Assembly (NCBI RefSeq): GCF_902833905.1
Contig: NZ_CADFGP010000015.1
Coordinates: 103,112-167,111, forward strand
Length of the DNA: 64,000 nucleotides
Reading direction: 5' to 3'
Source: Paraburkholderia tuberum STM678
GTDB lineage: Bacteria; Pseudomonadota; Gammaproteobacteria; Burkholderiales; Burkholderiaceae
Both the position numbers and the translations under genes were made by a program. The notes below the pieces were generated by a model. That model was not told the origin of the DNA and searched no databases. It saw only the letters and a list, made by a program, of their open reading frames with translations. Shown here in pieces: positions 41,285 to 49,276 of this stretch (the stretch's first letter is position 1; each line of letters starts with the position of its first letter).

Positions 41285-41875
41285 ATGGCTGAGCTTCCCA
41301 ATCACGACGCCGCGCTAACCGAGACTTGTATCGACAGCAAGACGGTCCATCAAGGTCCGTTCATGACGGTCAAGTACGATACGGTCCGACTGCCCGACGG
41401 CAAACAGGCAACGCGCGAATACGTTCAGCATCCGGGCGCCGTCATGGTGATCCCCTTGTTCGACGACGCTCGCGTGCTGCTCGAAAGTCAGTATCGCTAT
41501 CCGATGGGCAAGGTGATGGTCGAATATCCGGCCGGCAAGCTCGACCCGAACGAGGGCGCGCTGGCCTGCGCGGTCCGGGAACTGCGCGAGGAAACCGGCT
41601 ATACCGCGCGCGAGTACGTGTACCTGACTCGGATTCACCCGATCATTTCTTACTCGACCGAATTCATTGATATCTATCTCGCGCGGGGCTTGACCGCGGG
41701 TGAGCGCAACCTCGATGAAGGCGAGTTTCTCGAACTTTTCACCGCGACCGTGGAGCAGGTATCCGAGTGGGTGCGCACGGGCAAGATCACCGATGTGAAG
41801 ACGATCATCGGTACCTTCTGGCTCGAGAAAGTGCTGTCGGGTACGTGGCCGACCGAGGCGCCCGAAACGGTATAA
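41285..41875 (+). CDS. NUDIX hydrolase, ADP-ribose pyrophosphatase-like
   Basis: A NUDIX enzyme of 196 residues. The NUDIX box starts at GKLDPNEG and ends RELREETGYT (about 81-104), with all catalytic Glu residues present. The preceding YRYPMGKVMVEYPAGKLD stretch is typical of ADP-ribose pyrophosphatases (NudF/ADPRase). It hydrolyses ADP-ribose or a similar nucleoside diphosphate derivative to AMP and a sugar phosphate. It follows DUF2818 after 45 bases and is the last gene of the nuo-associated run before a terminator. Confidence 0.92.
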   Translation: MAELPNHDAALTETCIDSKTVHQGPFMTVKYDTVRLPDGKQATREYVQHPGAVMVIPLFDDARVLLESQYRYPMGKVMVEYPAGKLDPNEGALACAVRELREETGYTAREYVYLTRIHPIISYSTEFIDIYLARGLTAGERNLDEGEFLELFTATVEQVSEWVRTGKITDVKTIIGTFWLEKVLSGTWPTEAPETV

Positions 41876-41918
41876 GTTCGCGTCTGCCCGGTAGCTGATC
41901 CGCGTTGCAGGTGAACGG

Positions 41919-41953
41919 AGCCCCTGTTGGTCGATGACCGGCAGGGGCTTTTC
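41919..41953 (+). terminator. Terminator after the NUDIX gene
   Basis: AGCCCCTG, loop, CAGGGGCT and TTTC. The 305 bases between this gene and the next (41876-42180) hold this terminator and the palindrome at 42122-42161, and otherwise nothing recognised. Confidence 0.8.
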
Positions 41954-42121
41954 ATTGGCTTCGCGGTTTCTTTCTGGCTCGAAAAATAAGCCGTCTCCTA
42001 TGCCATCTGGCTGGCTCGTCGTGGCGCCGGCGGCCGGCTAATATGAACCTCTCGATCACCGAATTCGTCGTCGATTCTGTTTTGGATGACTGAAGTTAAA
42101 GATCGCAGTGATCTCATTTCT

Positions 42122-42161
42122 GCTCCAGCACAGGTTGTCAATTGACAACCTGTGCTGGAGC
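42122..42161. repeat. 40-bp perfect palindrome (candidate operator or hairpin)
   Basis: Two 20-base halves meet at AATT without any mismatch or spacer; the core is CAGGTTGTCAATTGACAACC. It lies 20 bases before the start codon of the HicA-like gene. Each half carries a TTGACA, so it also contains back-to-back -35-like elements on the two strands. Confidence 0.9.
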
Positions 42162-42170
42162 GACTAAATT
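42142..42170 (+). promoter_or_regulatory. Candidate promoter of the HicA-like gene
   Basis: TTGACA (inside the palindrome), 17 bases, TAAATT. The predicted start of transcription would be only a few bases from the ATG, so the RNA would be nearly leaderless, or transcription starts further upstream. Confidence 0.4.
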
Positions 42171-42180
42171 GGAGGTCTCG

Positions 42181-42426
42181 ATGGTTCGAGCAAGGCACAT
42201 GAAGAAAGAGATCGAGGCCGCGTTGGCATACGCGGAGCAGCACGGCTGGCGCGTTCAGGACGGCGGAAGAGGTCATGCGTGGGGAAAAATCCATTGCCCG
42301 TACAGAGACGCCGAATGTCGTTGCGGGGAGTTCTGTATATCGAGCGTCTGGAGTACGCCGAAGAATGCCGGCAATCACGCCAGGCACTTGCGGCGCATCG
42401 TCGGCAACTGCACGGCACGGCGCTAG
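42181..42426 (+). CDS. HicA-like small protein (putative toxin of an uncharacterised two-gene module)
   Basis: An 81-residue basic protein. Predicted order: helix (KKEIEAALAYAEQHG, about 7-21), strand (WRVQDGG), strand with a central His (GHAWGKIHCP, about 30-39), a Cys-rich turn (CRCGEFC), then a strand and helix (SSVWSTPKNAGNHARHLRRI). The helix-strand-strand-strand-helix order with a His after a Gly resembles the HicA/dsRBD-like mRNA interferase fold, but the Cys-rich insert and WSTPKN motif are not in classical HicA. I recall similar conserved unknown proteins in other bacteria. RBS GGAGGT four bases before the ATG. Followed by an HTH gene after 85 bases. Toxin function is inference. Confidence 0.65.
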   Translation: MVRARHMKKEIEAALAYAEQHGWRVQDGGRGHAWGKIHCPYRDAECRCGEFCISSVWSTPKNAGNHARHLRRIVGNCTARR

Positions 42427-42433
42427 TGGGTTC

Positions 42434-42477
42434 GTAGGTATCACGCAGGTATCAAGCAGGTATCAAGCAGGAATCGC
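42434..42477 (+). repeat. Four 11-bp direct repeats (iteron-like)
   Basis: GTAGGTATCAC, GCAGGTATCAA twice, then GCAGGAATCGC, head to tail with exact 11-base period, ending 34 bases before the HTH gene. The unit shares CAGGT and TCAA with each half of the palindrome at 42122-42161. One turn of DNA per repeat would place bound proteins on the same face. Confidence 0.85.
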
Positions 42478-42511
42478 AACAACCTGGGCTCAACGAAGAC
42501 AGGAGTAACGT

Positions 42512-43036
42512 ATGGAATATGTGTTCACGTTGAAATATCGCCTCGCCGCGGAAGAATGCGATGCAGACGCAATCGTCGAGCGGTTGGGCGAAGCGGGGTG
42601 CGACGACGCCACGATTGGCGTCGGGCAACCCGGCCGCCTCGGGCTGCTTTTCACCCGTGAAGGCGCGAGCGCGCTCGCGGCTGTCACCAGCGCGCTCAAG
42701 GACGTGAAAGGTGCGGTGCCGTCCGCGCAGCTGATCGAGGCGGGACCTGACTTCGTAGGGCTGACCGACGTGGCCGAGGTGGCCGGCGTGTCGCGGCAAA
42801 ACATGCGCAAGCTGATGCTGAACAACGCAATCGACTTCCCGTCACCGATCCACGAAGGCAGTGCATCGGTCTGGCATCTGGCGGACGTGCTCGAATGGCT
42901 GACCGCGCGCGGCGGGTACGAGATTGAGGTTGGTGTGGCGGATGTCGCAAAACTCGCGAAGCAGATCAATCTGACGAAGGAGGCCCGTCAGATTGAACCG
43001 CGTGTGAGCCGTCAACTGAGCAATCTCGTGGCGTAG
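42512..43036 (+). CDS. Helix-turn-helix protein, partner of the HicA-like gene (putative antitoxin/autoregulator)
   Basis: A protein of 174 residues. The N-terminal ~75 residues are a mixed alpha/beta domain (EYVFTLKYRL strand, then CDADAIVERLGEAGC helix, then RLGLLFTREG). The middle holds a helix-turn-helix: LTDVAEVAGVSRQNMRKLM near 88-106, of the MerR/excisionase-like winged type, followed by VWHLADVLEWLT. The layout (partner-binding N domain, DNA-binding C part) is like HicB-type antitoxins, but the order and fold are not the classical HicB. RBS AGGAG six bases before the ATG, just after the 11-bp repeats, which it may bind. Function inferred. Confidence 0.7.
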   Translation: MEYVFTLKYRLAAEECDADAIVERLGEAGCDDATIGVGQPGRLGLLFTREGASALAAVTSALKDVKGAVPSAQLIEAGPDFVGLTDVAEVAGVSRQNMRKLMLNNAIDFPSPIHEGSASVWHLADVLEWLTARGGYEIEVGVADVAKLAKQINLTKEARQIEPRVSRQLSNLVA

Positions 43037-43188
43037 CAGTGCGCCGCAAGCGGGCCGTAGAGCGGAGCAGATGTGGCACCGCTTACTAGCCGGGCCGCCT
43101 TCGGCAGCACCTGCCGTAAAGCGTTAAAATCGCCCACCCGCGTCATATTCCCTTGCGGCCGCTGGCGGTTGCACGCCGGCTCTAAAGT

Positions 43189-43210
43189 TTTGCGAACGAT
43201 CGTTCACAAA
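43189..43210. promoter_or_regulatory. GATC-centred palindromic operator candidate
   Basis: GAACGATCGTTC is a perfect 12-bp core within a 22-bp palindrome that has a single mismatched pair. It overlaps the -35 of the candidate promoter at 43203-43230. Confidence 0.6.
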
Positions 43211-43230
43211 TTTACATTTTGCGCTAAACT
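43203..43230 (+). promoter_or_regulatory. Candidate promoter of the DUF1178/acyl-CoA dehydrogenase operon
   Basis: TTCACA, 16 bases, TAAACT, 22 bases before the DUF1178 start. Confidence 0.45.
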
Positions 43231-43252
43231 GGCACGCAAGCCCTGATTCCAT

Positions 43253-43678
43253 ATGAAGGTCCTCGATTTACAGTGTCCGCATGGCCATCGGTTCGAAGGC
43301 TGGTTCGCTTCGACCGATGACTTCGAGTCGCAGCAGTCCCGCAAGCTCGTCGAATGTCCGATCTGCGGTGCGAACGAGGTGAGCCGTTTGCCTTCGGCAC
43401 CGCGTCTGAATCTGTCGGGCGCGACCGACTCCAAGGTGCCGGCGGGCGTGGAGCAAATGCAGGCGCACATGATGCGCGCGCTGCGCGAGGTACTGGAGAA
43501 GACGGAGAACGTGGGCGACCGCTTCGCCGAGGAAGCACGACGCATTCACTACAACGAAGCGCCTGTGCGCAGTATTCGCGGTGTCACGACACCGGAGGAT
43601 GCGCGTGCCTTGGTCGAGGAAGGCATCGAAGTGATGCCGCTGCCGGTCCCAGCTGCGCTGAAGGAACCATTGCAATAG
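43253..43678 (+). CDS. DUF1178 family protein
   Basis: A protein of 141 residues. The N-terminal zinc-ribbon-like region has LQCPHGHRFEGWF (about 6-18) and ECPICGA (about 36-42). The C-terminal half is helical and charged. Family of unknown function, common in alpha- and betaproteobacteria. It precedes the acyl-CoA dehydrogenase genes by 48 bases and may be in their operon; the role there is unknown. Confidence 0.85.
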   Translation: MKVLDLQCPHGHRFEGWFASTDDFESQQSRKLVECPICGANEVSRLPSAPRLNLSGATDSKVPAGVEQMQAHMMRALREVLEKTENVGDRFAEEARRIHYNEAPVRSIRGVTTPEDARALVEEGIEVMPLPVPAALKEPLQ

Positions 43679-43726
43679 CGCGGTGGCTCCAGGCGGCCGG
43701 GCGGTGGCGGCCAGGAGACACTACGC

Positions 43727-44923
43727 ATGAATCTGGACTATTCCCCCGCTGAAGACGCGTTCCGCGCCGACATCCGCGCCTGGCTCGAAGCGAATCTGCC
43801 TCGCGAGCTGAGCGACAAGGTTCTCAATCACAAACGGCTTTCCCGCGAAGACTTCGCAAGCTGGCACAGGCTGCTCGGCACGCGAGGCTGGTCGGCAGTC
43901 GCGTGGCCGCGCGAATACGGCGGCCCCGGCTGGGACGCGACGCAACGACATATCTGGGAAGAAGAGTGCGCGCGTATCGGCGCACCTTCCGTGCTGCCTT
44001 TCGGTGTGTCGATGGTTGCGCCGGTGCTGATGAAGTACGGTAACGAGGCGCAGAAGCGCCACTATCTGCCGCGTATTCTCGACGGCACGGACTGGTGGTG
44101 TCAGGGCTACTCGGAACCGGGATCGGGTTCCGACCTTGCGTCGCTGCGCACCCGCGCGGAGCGCGTCGGTGATCATTACGTGGTCAACGGCCAGAAGACC
44201 TGGACCACGCTCGGCCAGCACGCCGACATGATGTTCTGCCTCGTGCGCACCGACAGCGGCGCCAAAAAGCAGGAGGGCATCTCGTTCCTGCTGATCGATA
44301 TGAAAACCCCGGGCATCACGGTGCGGCCCATCATCACGCTCGACGAAGATCACGAAGTCAACGAGGTGTTCTTCGAGGACGTCAAAGTGCCGGTCGACAA
44401 TCTCGTCGGCGAAGAAAATCGCGGCTGGACGTATGCGAAATATCTGCTCGGCCACGAGCGTACCGGCATTGCGCGAGTCGGAGCGTCGAAGCGTGAGCTG
44501 GCGTTTCTGAAGCGTGTCGCGCTGAATCAGAAAAAGAACGGCAAGCCGCTGCTGCACGATCCGGTGTTTGCGGCGAAGGTAGCGAGTCTCGAAATTGAGT
44601 TGATGGCGCTGGAAGTCACCGTGCAACGGGTGGTAGCCAACGAGGCGGGCGGTCGCGGCCCGGGCCCGGAAGCGTCGATGCTGAAGATCAAGGGCACGGA
44701 AGTGCAACAGGGGCTCACCGAGCTGATGTTCGAAGCAATCGGCCCGCTGGCCGCGCCGTTCGACGTGCCGTTCCTCGAAGGCGAACGCGAGCACAGTCTT
44801 GCCGGCGACGACGATGCCGCGCCGCTTGCCGCGTACTACTTCAACTTCCGCAAGACGTCGATTTACGGCGGCTCGAACGAAATTCAAAAGAACATCATCG
44901 CGCAGATGATTCTCGGACTTTGA
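43727..44923 (+). CDS. Acyl-CoA dehydrogenase, larger subunit-like (FadE-type)
   Basis: An acyl-CoA dehydrogenase of 398 residues. N-terminal helical domain, then the middle beta domain with WCQGYSEPGSGSDLASLRT (near 124-142), then the C-terminal domain ending YGGSNEIQKNIIAQMILGL. It lacks the usual RxxFGxxI motif in the C-terminal domain (RELAFLKRV region instead), while its neighbour has it. That pattern suggests a heteromeric enzyme with the next gene. It oxidises an acyl-CoA to the 2-enoyl-CoA using FAD. RBS AGGAGA. Substrate unknown. Confidence 0.92.
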   Translation: MNLDYSPAEDAFRADIRAWLEANLPRELSDKVLNHKRLSREDFASWHRLLGTRGWSAVAWPREYGGPGWDATQRHIWEEECARIGAPSVLPFGVSMVAPVLMKYGNEAQKRHYLPRILDGTDWWCQGYSEPGSGSDLASLRTRAERVGDHYVVNGQKTWTTLGQHADMMFCLVRTDSGAKKQEGISFLLIDMKTPGITVRPIITLDEDHEVNEVFFEDVKVPVDNLVGEENRGWTYAKYLLGHERTGIARVGASKRELAFLKRVALNQKKNGKPLLHDPVFAAKVASLEIELMALEVTVQRVVANEAGGRGPGPEASMLKIKGTEVQQGLTELMFEAIGPLAAPFDVPFLEGEREHSLAGDDDAAPLAAYYFNFRKTSIYGGSNEIQKNIIAQMILGL

Positions 44924-44933
44924 GGAGCGGCGC

Positions 44934-46067
44934 ATGGACTTCACTTTCAACGACGAACAACAGCAATTTGCCGATGCGCTGCGCCGCTATCTCGACAGGA
45001 GCTACGGCTTCGAAGCGCGCCAGCAGATCGTGCGCTCGGAGGCGGGCGTATCGGCTGTGCACTGGGCCGCGTTCACCGAACTGGGGCTGACCGCGTTGCC
45101 GGTGCCCGAAACGCAGGGCGGCTTCAACGGTGGTCCGATCGACATGCTCGTGGTCATGCAGGAACTCGGTCGCGCGCTCGTCGTCGAGCCGTTTTGGGCG
45201 ACCGCGGTCGGCATCGAAGCGCTGCGCCTTGCCGGCACCGGCACCGGCGACGGCGAAGATGCCGCGCTGCTCGAACGGGCGGCCCAGGGCGAAGCGAGGC
45301 TGGCCGTGGCGTTTCACGAGCCGCATGCGCGCTACGATCTGTTCGAAGTCGCGACGACCGCGAGCGGGCAGGGTGCGCAGCACACGCTGAGCGGCACCAA
45401 ATCGGTCGTGCTGCACGGCGCGCAGGCGGACCACTGGATCGTGCCGGCGCGCCTCGATGGCGAAATCGCACTCTTTGTCGTCGCGCGCGACGCGGCCGGC
45501 GTCACGCTCACCGAGTACCGCACGATCGACGGTCAACGCGCGGCGACGCTCGAATTCAATGGCACGCCCGCGCGCCGGCTCGCCGGCGAACACGCGGGGG
45601 CGGCAACCCTCGAGCAGATCGCCGACTACGGCACGCTGCTGCTGTGCGCGGAAGCGCTCGGCGCGCTCGACGCGCTCAATCACGCCACCGTCGAGTACAC
45701 CAAAACGCGCCAGCAGTTCGGCCAGCCGATCGCGCGTTTCCAGGCGTTGCAGCATCGCATGGTCGAGATGCTGATCCACGCGGAGCAGGCGCGCTCGATC
45801 ACGTATCTGGCTGCGATGCGCTACGCGAGTGAAGACGCGAACGAGCGCCGTCGAGCGATCTCCGCGGCAAAAGTTCGGGTCGGCCAGGCCGCGCGTTTCG
45901 TTGGTCAACAGGCGGTGCAGTTGCACGGCGGCATGGGTGTCACGAACGAAGTGGCGGCCGCGCATCTGTTCAAGCGCCTCGCGATCATCGAGACCACGCT
46001 TGGCGACGTCGATCATCATCTCGCGCGGTTTGCCACGCTGCCCGGATTTGCGGTCGCCGAAGACTGA
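44934..46067 (+). CDS. Acyl-CoA dehydrogenase, smaller subunit-like
   Basis: An acyl-CoA dehydrogenase-fold protein of 377 residues, starting ten bases after the previous one. The C-terminal domain has KTRQQFGQPIARFQALQHRM near 257-276 (FAD/dimer motif) and LHGGMGVTNEVAAAH near 325. The middle domain is poorly conserved: the usual WCxTEPxxGSD is replaced. This complementarity with its neighbour resembles the paired FadE subunits of mycobacterial sterol side-chain degradation. Substrate unknown. Confidence 0.88.
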   Translation: MDFTFNDEQQQFADALRRYLDRSYGFEARQQIVRSEAGVSAVHWAAFTELGLTALPVPETQGGFNGGPIDMLVVMQELGRALVVEPFWATAVGIEALRLAGTGTGDGEDAALLERAAQGEARLAVAFHEPHARYDLFEVATTASGQGAQHTLSGTKSVVLHGAQADHWIVPARLDGEIALFVVARDAAGVTLTEYRTIDGQRAATLEFNGTPARRLAGEHAGAATLEQIADYGTLLLCAEALGALDALNHATVEYTKTRQQFGQPIARFQALQHRMVEMLIHAEQARSITYLAAMRYASEDANERRRAISAAKVRVGQAARFVGQQAVQLHGGMGVTNEVAAAHLFKRLAIIETTLGDVDHHLARFATLPGFAVAED

Positions 46068-46100
46068 TCGGGCCGTTCCACCGGACAAAGGAGGTGCACG

Positions 46101-46559
46101 ATGAAAATCAGTTTCGAAGACATGGAAGTGGGCTCGAGCCGCGAAATCGGCAAGCACATGTTCACGCGCGAGGAGATTGTCGAGTTCGCGCAGAAGTTCG
46201 ATCCGCAACCGTTTCATCTCGACGAAGCCGCCGCGGCCGAATCGCCGTTCCGCGGCCTCGTCGCGAGTGGTTGGCACACCTGCTCGGTAATGATGGGCAT
46301 GCTCGTGCGCAAGGTACTGGCGGATTCGACATCGATGGGTTCGCCCGGGATCGACGAGATCCGCTGGCTCAAGCCGGTACGAGTCGGCGACACGATCACG
46401 ATGATGAACGTCATCGTCGACAAGCGCGTGTCGCAGAGCAAGCCGGATCGCGGCATCGTGTCGACACGCTGGGAGGGCATCAATCAGCACGGCGAAACGG
46501 TGATCACCGTGCGCTCGAACGGCATGTTCGGCCTGCGCAATCCGGGAGCGGCGGCATGA
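46101..46559 (+). CDS. MaoC family hydratase/dehydratase (first of two)
   Basis: A hot-dog-fold protein of 152 residues of the R-specific enoyl-CoA hydratase type. The hydratase motif region KFDPQPFHLDEAAAAESPF (about 33-51) includes the Asp and His of the active site, followed by GLVASGWHT. It would hydrate the 2-enoyl-CoA made by the dehydrogenases upstream. RBS AAGGAGGTG is the strongest in this operon. Stop overlaps the next start (ATGA). Confidence 0.9.
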   Translation: MKISFEDMEVGSSREIGKHMFTREEIVEFAQKFDPQPFHLDEAAAAESPFRGLVASGWHTCSVMMGMLVRKVLADSTSMGSPGIDEIRWLKPVRVGDTITMMNVIVDKRVSQSKPDRGIVSTRWEGINQHGETVITVRSNGMFGLRNPGAAA

Positions 46560-47032
46560 CGGCGAGCGCGGCGACGCCAGTCGCTTTCGACAATGCGGGT
46601 GCTTTGCGCGCGCTCATCGGCGCCGAGCCGCTCGTCAGCGAGTGGCTGAGCGTCGATCAGGAGAGGGTCGACCGTTTCGCCGAGGCAACCGGCGATCATC
46701 AGTGGATTCACATCGATCCCGAGCGGGCCAAACGCGAATCGCCGTTTGGCGGCCCGGTCGCGCATGGGTTTTTGACGCTGTCGCTGATTCCGGCTTTGCT
46801 CGGCAAAACGGTGAAGATCGAGCAGCGCATGGGTGTCAACTATGGCTTGAACCGCGTGCGTTTCGTGTCGCCGGTACTCGTGGGGTCGTCGCTGCGCGGG
46901 AAGTTTGCCGTCGAGTCGGTGACCGACGTCGACAACAGCGGCGTGCAACTCGCGTGGAACGTGACGCTGGAGCGTCAGGGCAGCGAACGACCGGTGTGCG
47001 TCGCGGAGTTCATCACGCGGCATTATTTCTAG
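46556..47032 (+). CDS. MaoC family hydratase/dehydratase (second of two)
   Basis: A hot-dog-fold protein of 158 residues. ATGDHQWIHIDPERA (about 44-58) includes the catalytic Asp and His, then SPFGGPVAHGFLTLSL. It may form a homodimer or pair with the preceding MaoC protein, given their translational coupling. The last gene of the plus-strand operon, followed by a terminator shared with the convergent GST gene. Confidence 0.9.
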   Translation: MTASAATPVAFDNAGALRALIGAEPLVSEWLSVDQERVDRFAEATGDHQWIHIDPERAKRESPFGGPVAHGFLTLSLIPALLGKTVKIEQRMGVNYGLNRVRFVSPVLVGSSLRGKFAVESVTDVDNSGVQLAWNVTLERQGSERPVCVAEFITRHYF

Positions 47033-47056
47033 CGTTTTCCCTTCGCAGACGAAATG

Positions 47057-47093
47057 AAAAAGCGCGAGCCGGCAGGCATGCCGCTCGCGCTTT
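47057..47093. terminator. Bidirectional terminator between convergent genes
   Basis: AAAGCGCGAG-CGGCA stem, GGCA loop, TGCCG-CTCGCGCTTT. Confidence 0.8.
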
Positions 47094-47130
47094 CGGTTTG
47101 TGTCGAGCCGCGTCAGCGAGACGGCCGAAA

Positions 47131-47832
47131 CTAGTGTTTCGCGTACTGCGTCGCGCCAAACAGGATCTCTTTCGCCTTGTCGTCCATCAGCGGCGCGCGC
47201 GCCGACGCCAGCACGTCGACGCCGCGCACCACCGCCGGCCGCGCAGCGATCTCTTCATGCCAGCGCTTCACGTTCGGCAAGGTATCGAGCTCGATGCCCT
47301 GATTTTTCCACGAACGGGTCCACGGAAACGCAGCGATGTCCGCGATCGTATAGTCGTTGCCGGCCAGGTAACGCGTCTTGCCGAGTTGCGTGTCCATCAC
47401 GCCGTACAGACGTCGCGCCTCATTGGTGTAGCGATTGACCGCGTATTCGATCTGCTCGGGTGCATACACGCGGAAGTGATGCGTTTGCCCCAGCATCGGA
47501 CCGAGGCCGCCCATCTGGAACATCAGCCATTGCAGTGCCGCGTAGCGCGCGGCCGGATCGCTCGGTAGAAACTTGCCGGTTTTCTCGGCCAGATAAATCA
47601 GGATCGCGCCCGATTCGAATAGCGCGAAGGGCCGGCCGTCGGCGCCTTTCGGACCTTCGGAATCGACGATCGCGGGAATCTTGTTGTTGGGACTGATGGC
47701 GAGAAATTCCGGCTTGAACTGGTCGCCGGCACCGATGTTCACGGCATGCACGTTGTAGGGTAGGCCCGTTTCCTCGAGCATGATATGAATCTTGTGACCG
47801 TTCGGGGTCGCCCAGCTATAGACGTCGATCAT
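47131..47832 (-). CDS. Glutathione S-transferase, YfcG/YghU (Nu-class)-like
   Basis: A thioredoxin-fold GST of 233 residues. The N-terminal domain begins IDVYSWATPNGHKIHIMLEE with the Thr-Pro-Asn motif that binds glutathione or glutathione disulfide in YfcG-type disulfide-bond reductases; NKIPAIVD and FESGAILIYLAEK complete it. The all-helical C-terminal domain spans about 95-215. No separate neighbour partner is evident. RBS AAAGGAG. It is convergent with the MaoC genes. Confidence 0.92.
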   Translation of the reverse strand: MIDVYSWATPNGHKIHIMLEETGLPYNVHAVNIGAGDQFKPEFLAISPNNKIPAIVDSEGPKGADGRPFALFESGAILIYLAEKTGKFLPSDPAARYAALQWLMFQMGGLGPMLGQTHHFRVYAPEQIEYAVNRYTNEARRLYGVMDTQLGKTRYLAGNDYTIADIAAFPWTRSWKNQGIELDTLPNVKRWHEEIAARPAVVRGVDVLASARAPLMDDKAKEILFGATQYAKH

Positions 47833-47959
47833 CCTGGCTCCTTTGTTCGTCGAAGCGGCGCCGCAAAGAGGGCGCCGCCGTTGCCGAAAATTAGAGCATA
47901 GATCGCGCGACGCTGCTTGCCGCGGGCTCAGTCCCCACGCTCACACCGAGCCGAAGCAC

Positions 47960-49219
47960 TCAAACGCGTGTGACCGGCATCTCAACGCGAGCGGCCGCGC
48001 CCGCATCCATATGGCGCGCAAGTTCGAGCTTGGCGATCGCGTTGCGATGCACTTCGTCGGGGCCGTCGGCGAAACGCAGCGTGCGCGCCGACGCATAGGC
48101 ATACGCGAGCGGAAAATCGTCGCTGACGCCGCCGCCGCCATGCGCCTGAATCGCCCAGTCGATCACCTGACACGCCATGTTCGGCGCGACCACCTTGATC
48201 ATCGCGATCTCGCCGCGCGCGCCCTTGTTGCCGACGGTATCCATCATGTACGCGGTCTTCAGCGTGAGCAGACGCGCCTGCTCGATCATGCAGCGCGCCT
48301 CGGCAAGACGCTCCTGCGTGACCCCTTGCGACGCCACCGGCTTGCCGAACGCGACACGCTGCAGCGAGCGCTTCGCCATCAATTCGAGCGCGCGTTCGGC
48401 GAGACCGATCAGGCGCATGCAGTGGTGGATGCGTCCCGGGCCGAGACGGCCTTGCGCGATCTCGAAGCCGCGGCCTTCGCCGAGCAGCATGCTGGTAGCG
48501 GGCACGCGCACGTTGTCGAGTGTGATCTCCATGTGGCCGTGCGGCGCGTCGTCGTAACCGAACACCGTGAGCGGGCGATGCACGGTGATGCCGGTGGCGT
48601 CGGCGGGCACGAGGATCATCGACTGCTGCTGATGGCGCGGCGCGTCGGGATCGGTCTTGCCCATCACGATATAGACCTTGCAGCGCGGATCGCCCGCGCC
48701 CGACGACCACCACTTGTGACCGTTGATCACGTAATGGTCGCCCTCGCGCACGATGCTGGTCTGGATGTTCGTCGCATCCGACGACGCGACCTCCGGCTCC
48801 GTCATCAGAAACGCCGAACGGATCTGCCCTTGCAGCAGCGGTTCGAGCCACTCGCGCTTGTTCTCTTCGCTGCCGTAGCGCTCGATCGTCTCCATGTTGC
48901 CGGTGTCCGGCGCGTTGCAGTTGAACACTTCCGGCGCCCACGGCACGCGGCCCATGATCTCGCACAGCGGCGCGTATTCGAGATTCGTCAGGCCCGCGCC
49001 GCGCTCCGATTGCGGCAGGAACAGATTCCACAGACCGGCCTCGCGCGCCTTCTGCTTGAGTTGCTCGACCAGTTCGGTCGGCACCCATGCGTTGCCGTTC
49101 TGGCGGTTGCGCGCGATCTCCGCATAGAACGCCTGTTCGTTCGGGTAAATGTGCTCGTCAAAAAAAGCGAGCAGCTTTTCGCGCAACGCCTGGACCTTCG
49201 GGGTGTAATCGAAATTCAT
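47960..49219 (-). CDS. Acyl-CoA dehydrogenase (ACAD10/11-like)
   Basis: An acyl-CoA dehydrogenase of 419 residues, close in style to ACAD10/ACAD11. FAD and substrate loops: [19 protein letters not shown] near 135-153, [13 protein letters not shown] near 170. The C-terminal part has [22 protein letters not shown] near 372. It is followed on the minus strand upstream by the phosphotransferase gene. In mammals, the same two activities are fused in ACAD11 and ACAD10; here they are separate adjacent genes. Substrate may be a phosphorylated hydroxyacyl-CoA (inference). Confidence 0.92.
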   Translation of the reverse strand: MNFDYTPKVQALREKLLAFFDEHIYPNEQAFYAEIARNRQNGNAWVPTELVEQLKQKAREAGLWNLFLPQSERGAGLTNLEYAPLCEIMGRVPWAPEVFNCNAPDTGNMETIERYGSEENKREWLEPLLQGQIRSAFLMTEPEVASSDATNIQTSIVREGDHYVINGHKWWSSGAGDPRCKVYIVMGKTDPDAPRHQQQSMILVPADATGITVHRPLTVFGYDDAPHGHMEITLDNVRVPATSMLLGEGRGFEIAQGRLGPGRIHHCMRLIGLAERALELMAKRSLQRVAFGKPVASQGVTQERLAEARCMIEQARLLTLKTAYMMDTVGNKGARGEIAMIKVVAPNMACQVIDWAIQAHGGGGVSDDFPLAYAYASARTLRFADGPDEVHRNAIAKLELARHMDAGAAARVEMPVTRV

Positions 49220-49276
49220 CTTGGACCTCGCGGGTAACGGACTGCGAATGATGGGGAGCAGGGCGCGCCCTTGTGT

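Noticed and set aside
42434..42477. CRISPR array
   Set aside because: The repeats are 11 bases head to tail without spacers. No CRISPR array is seen anywhere in the window.
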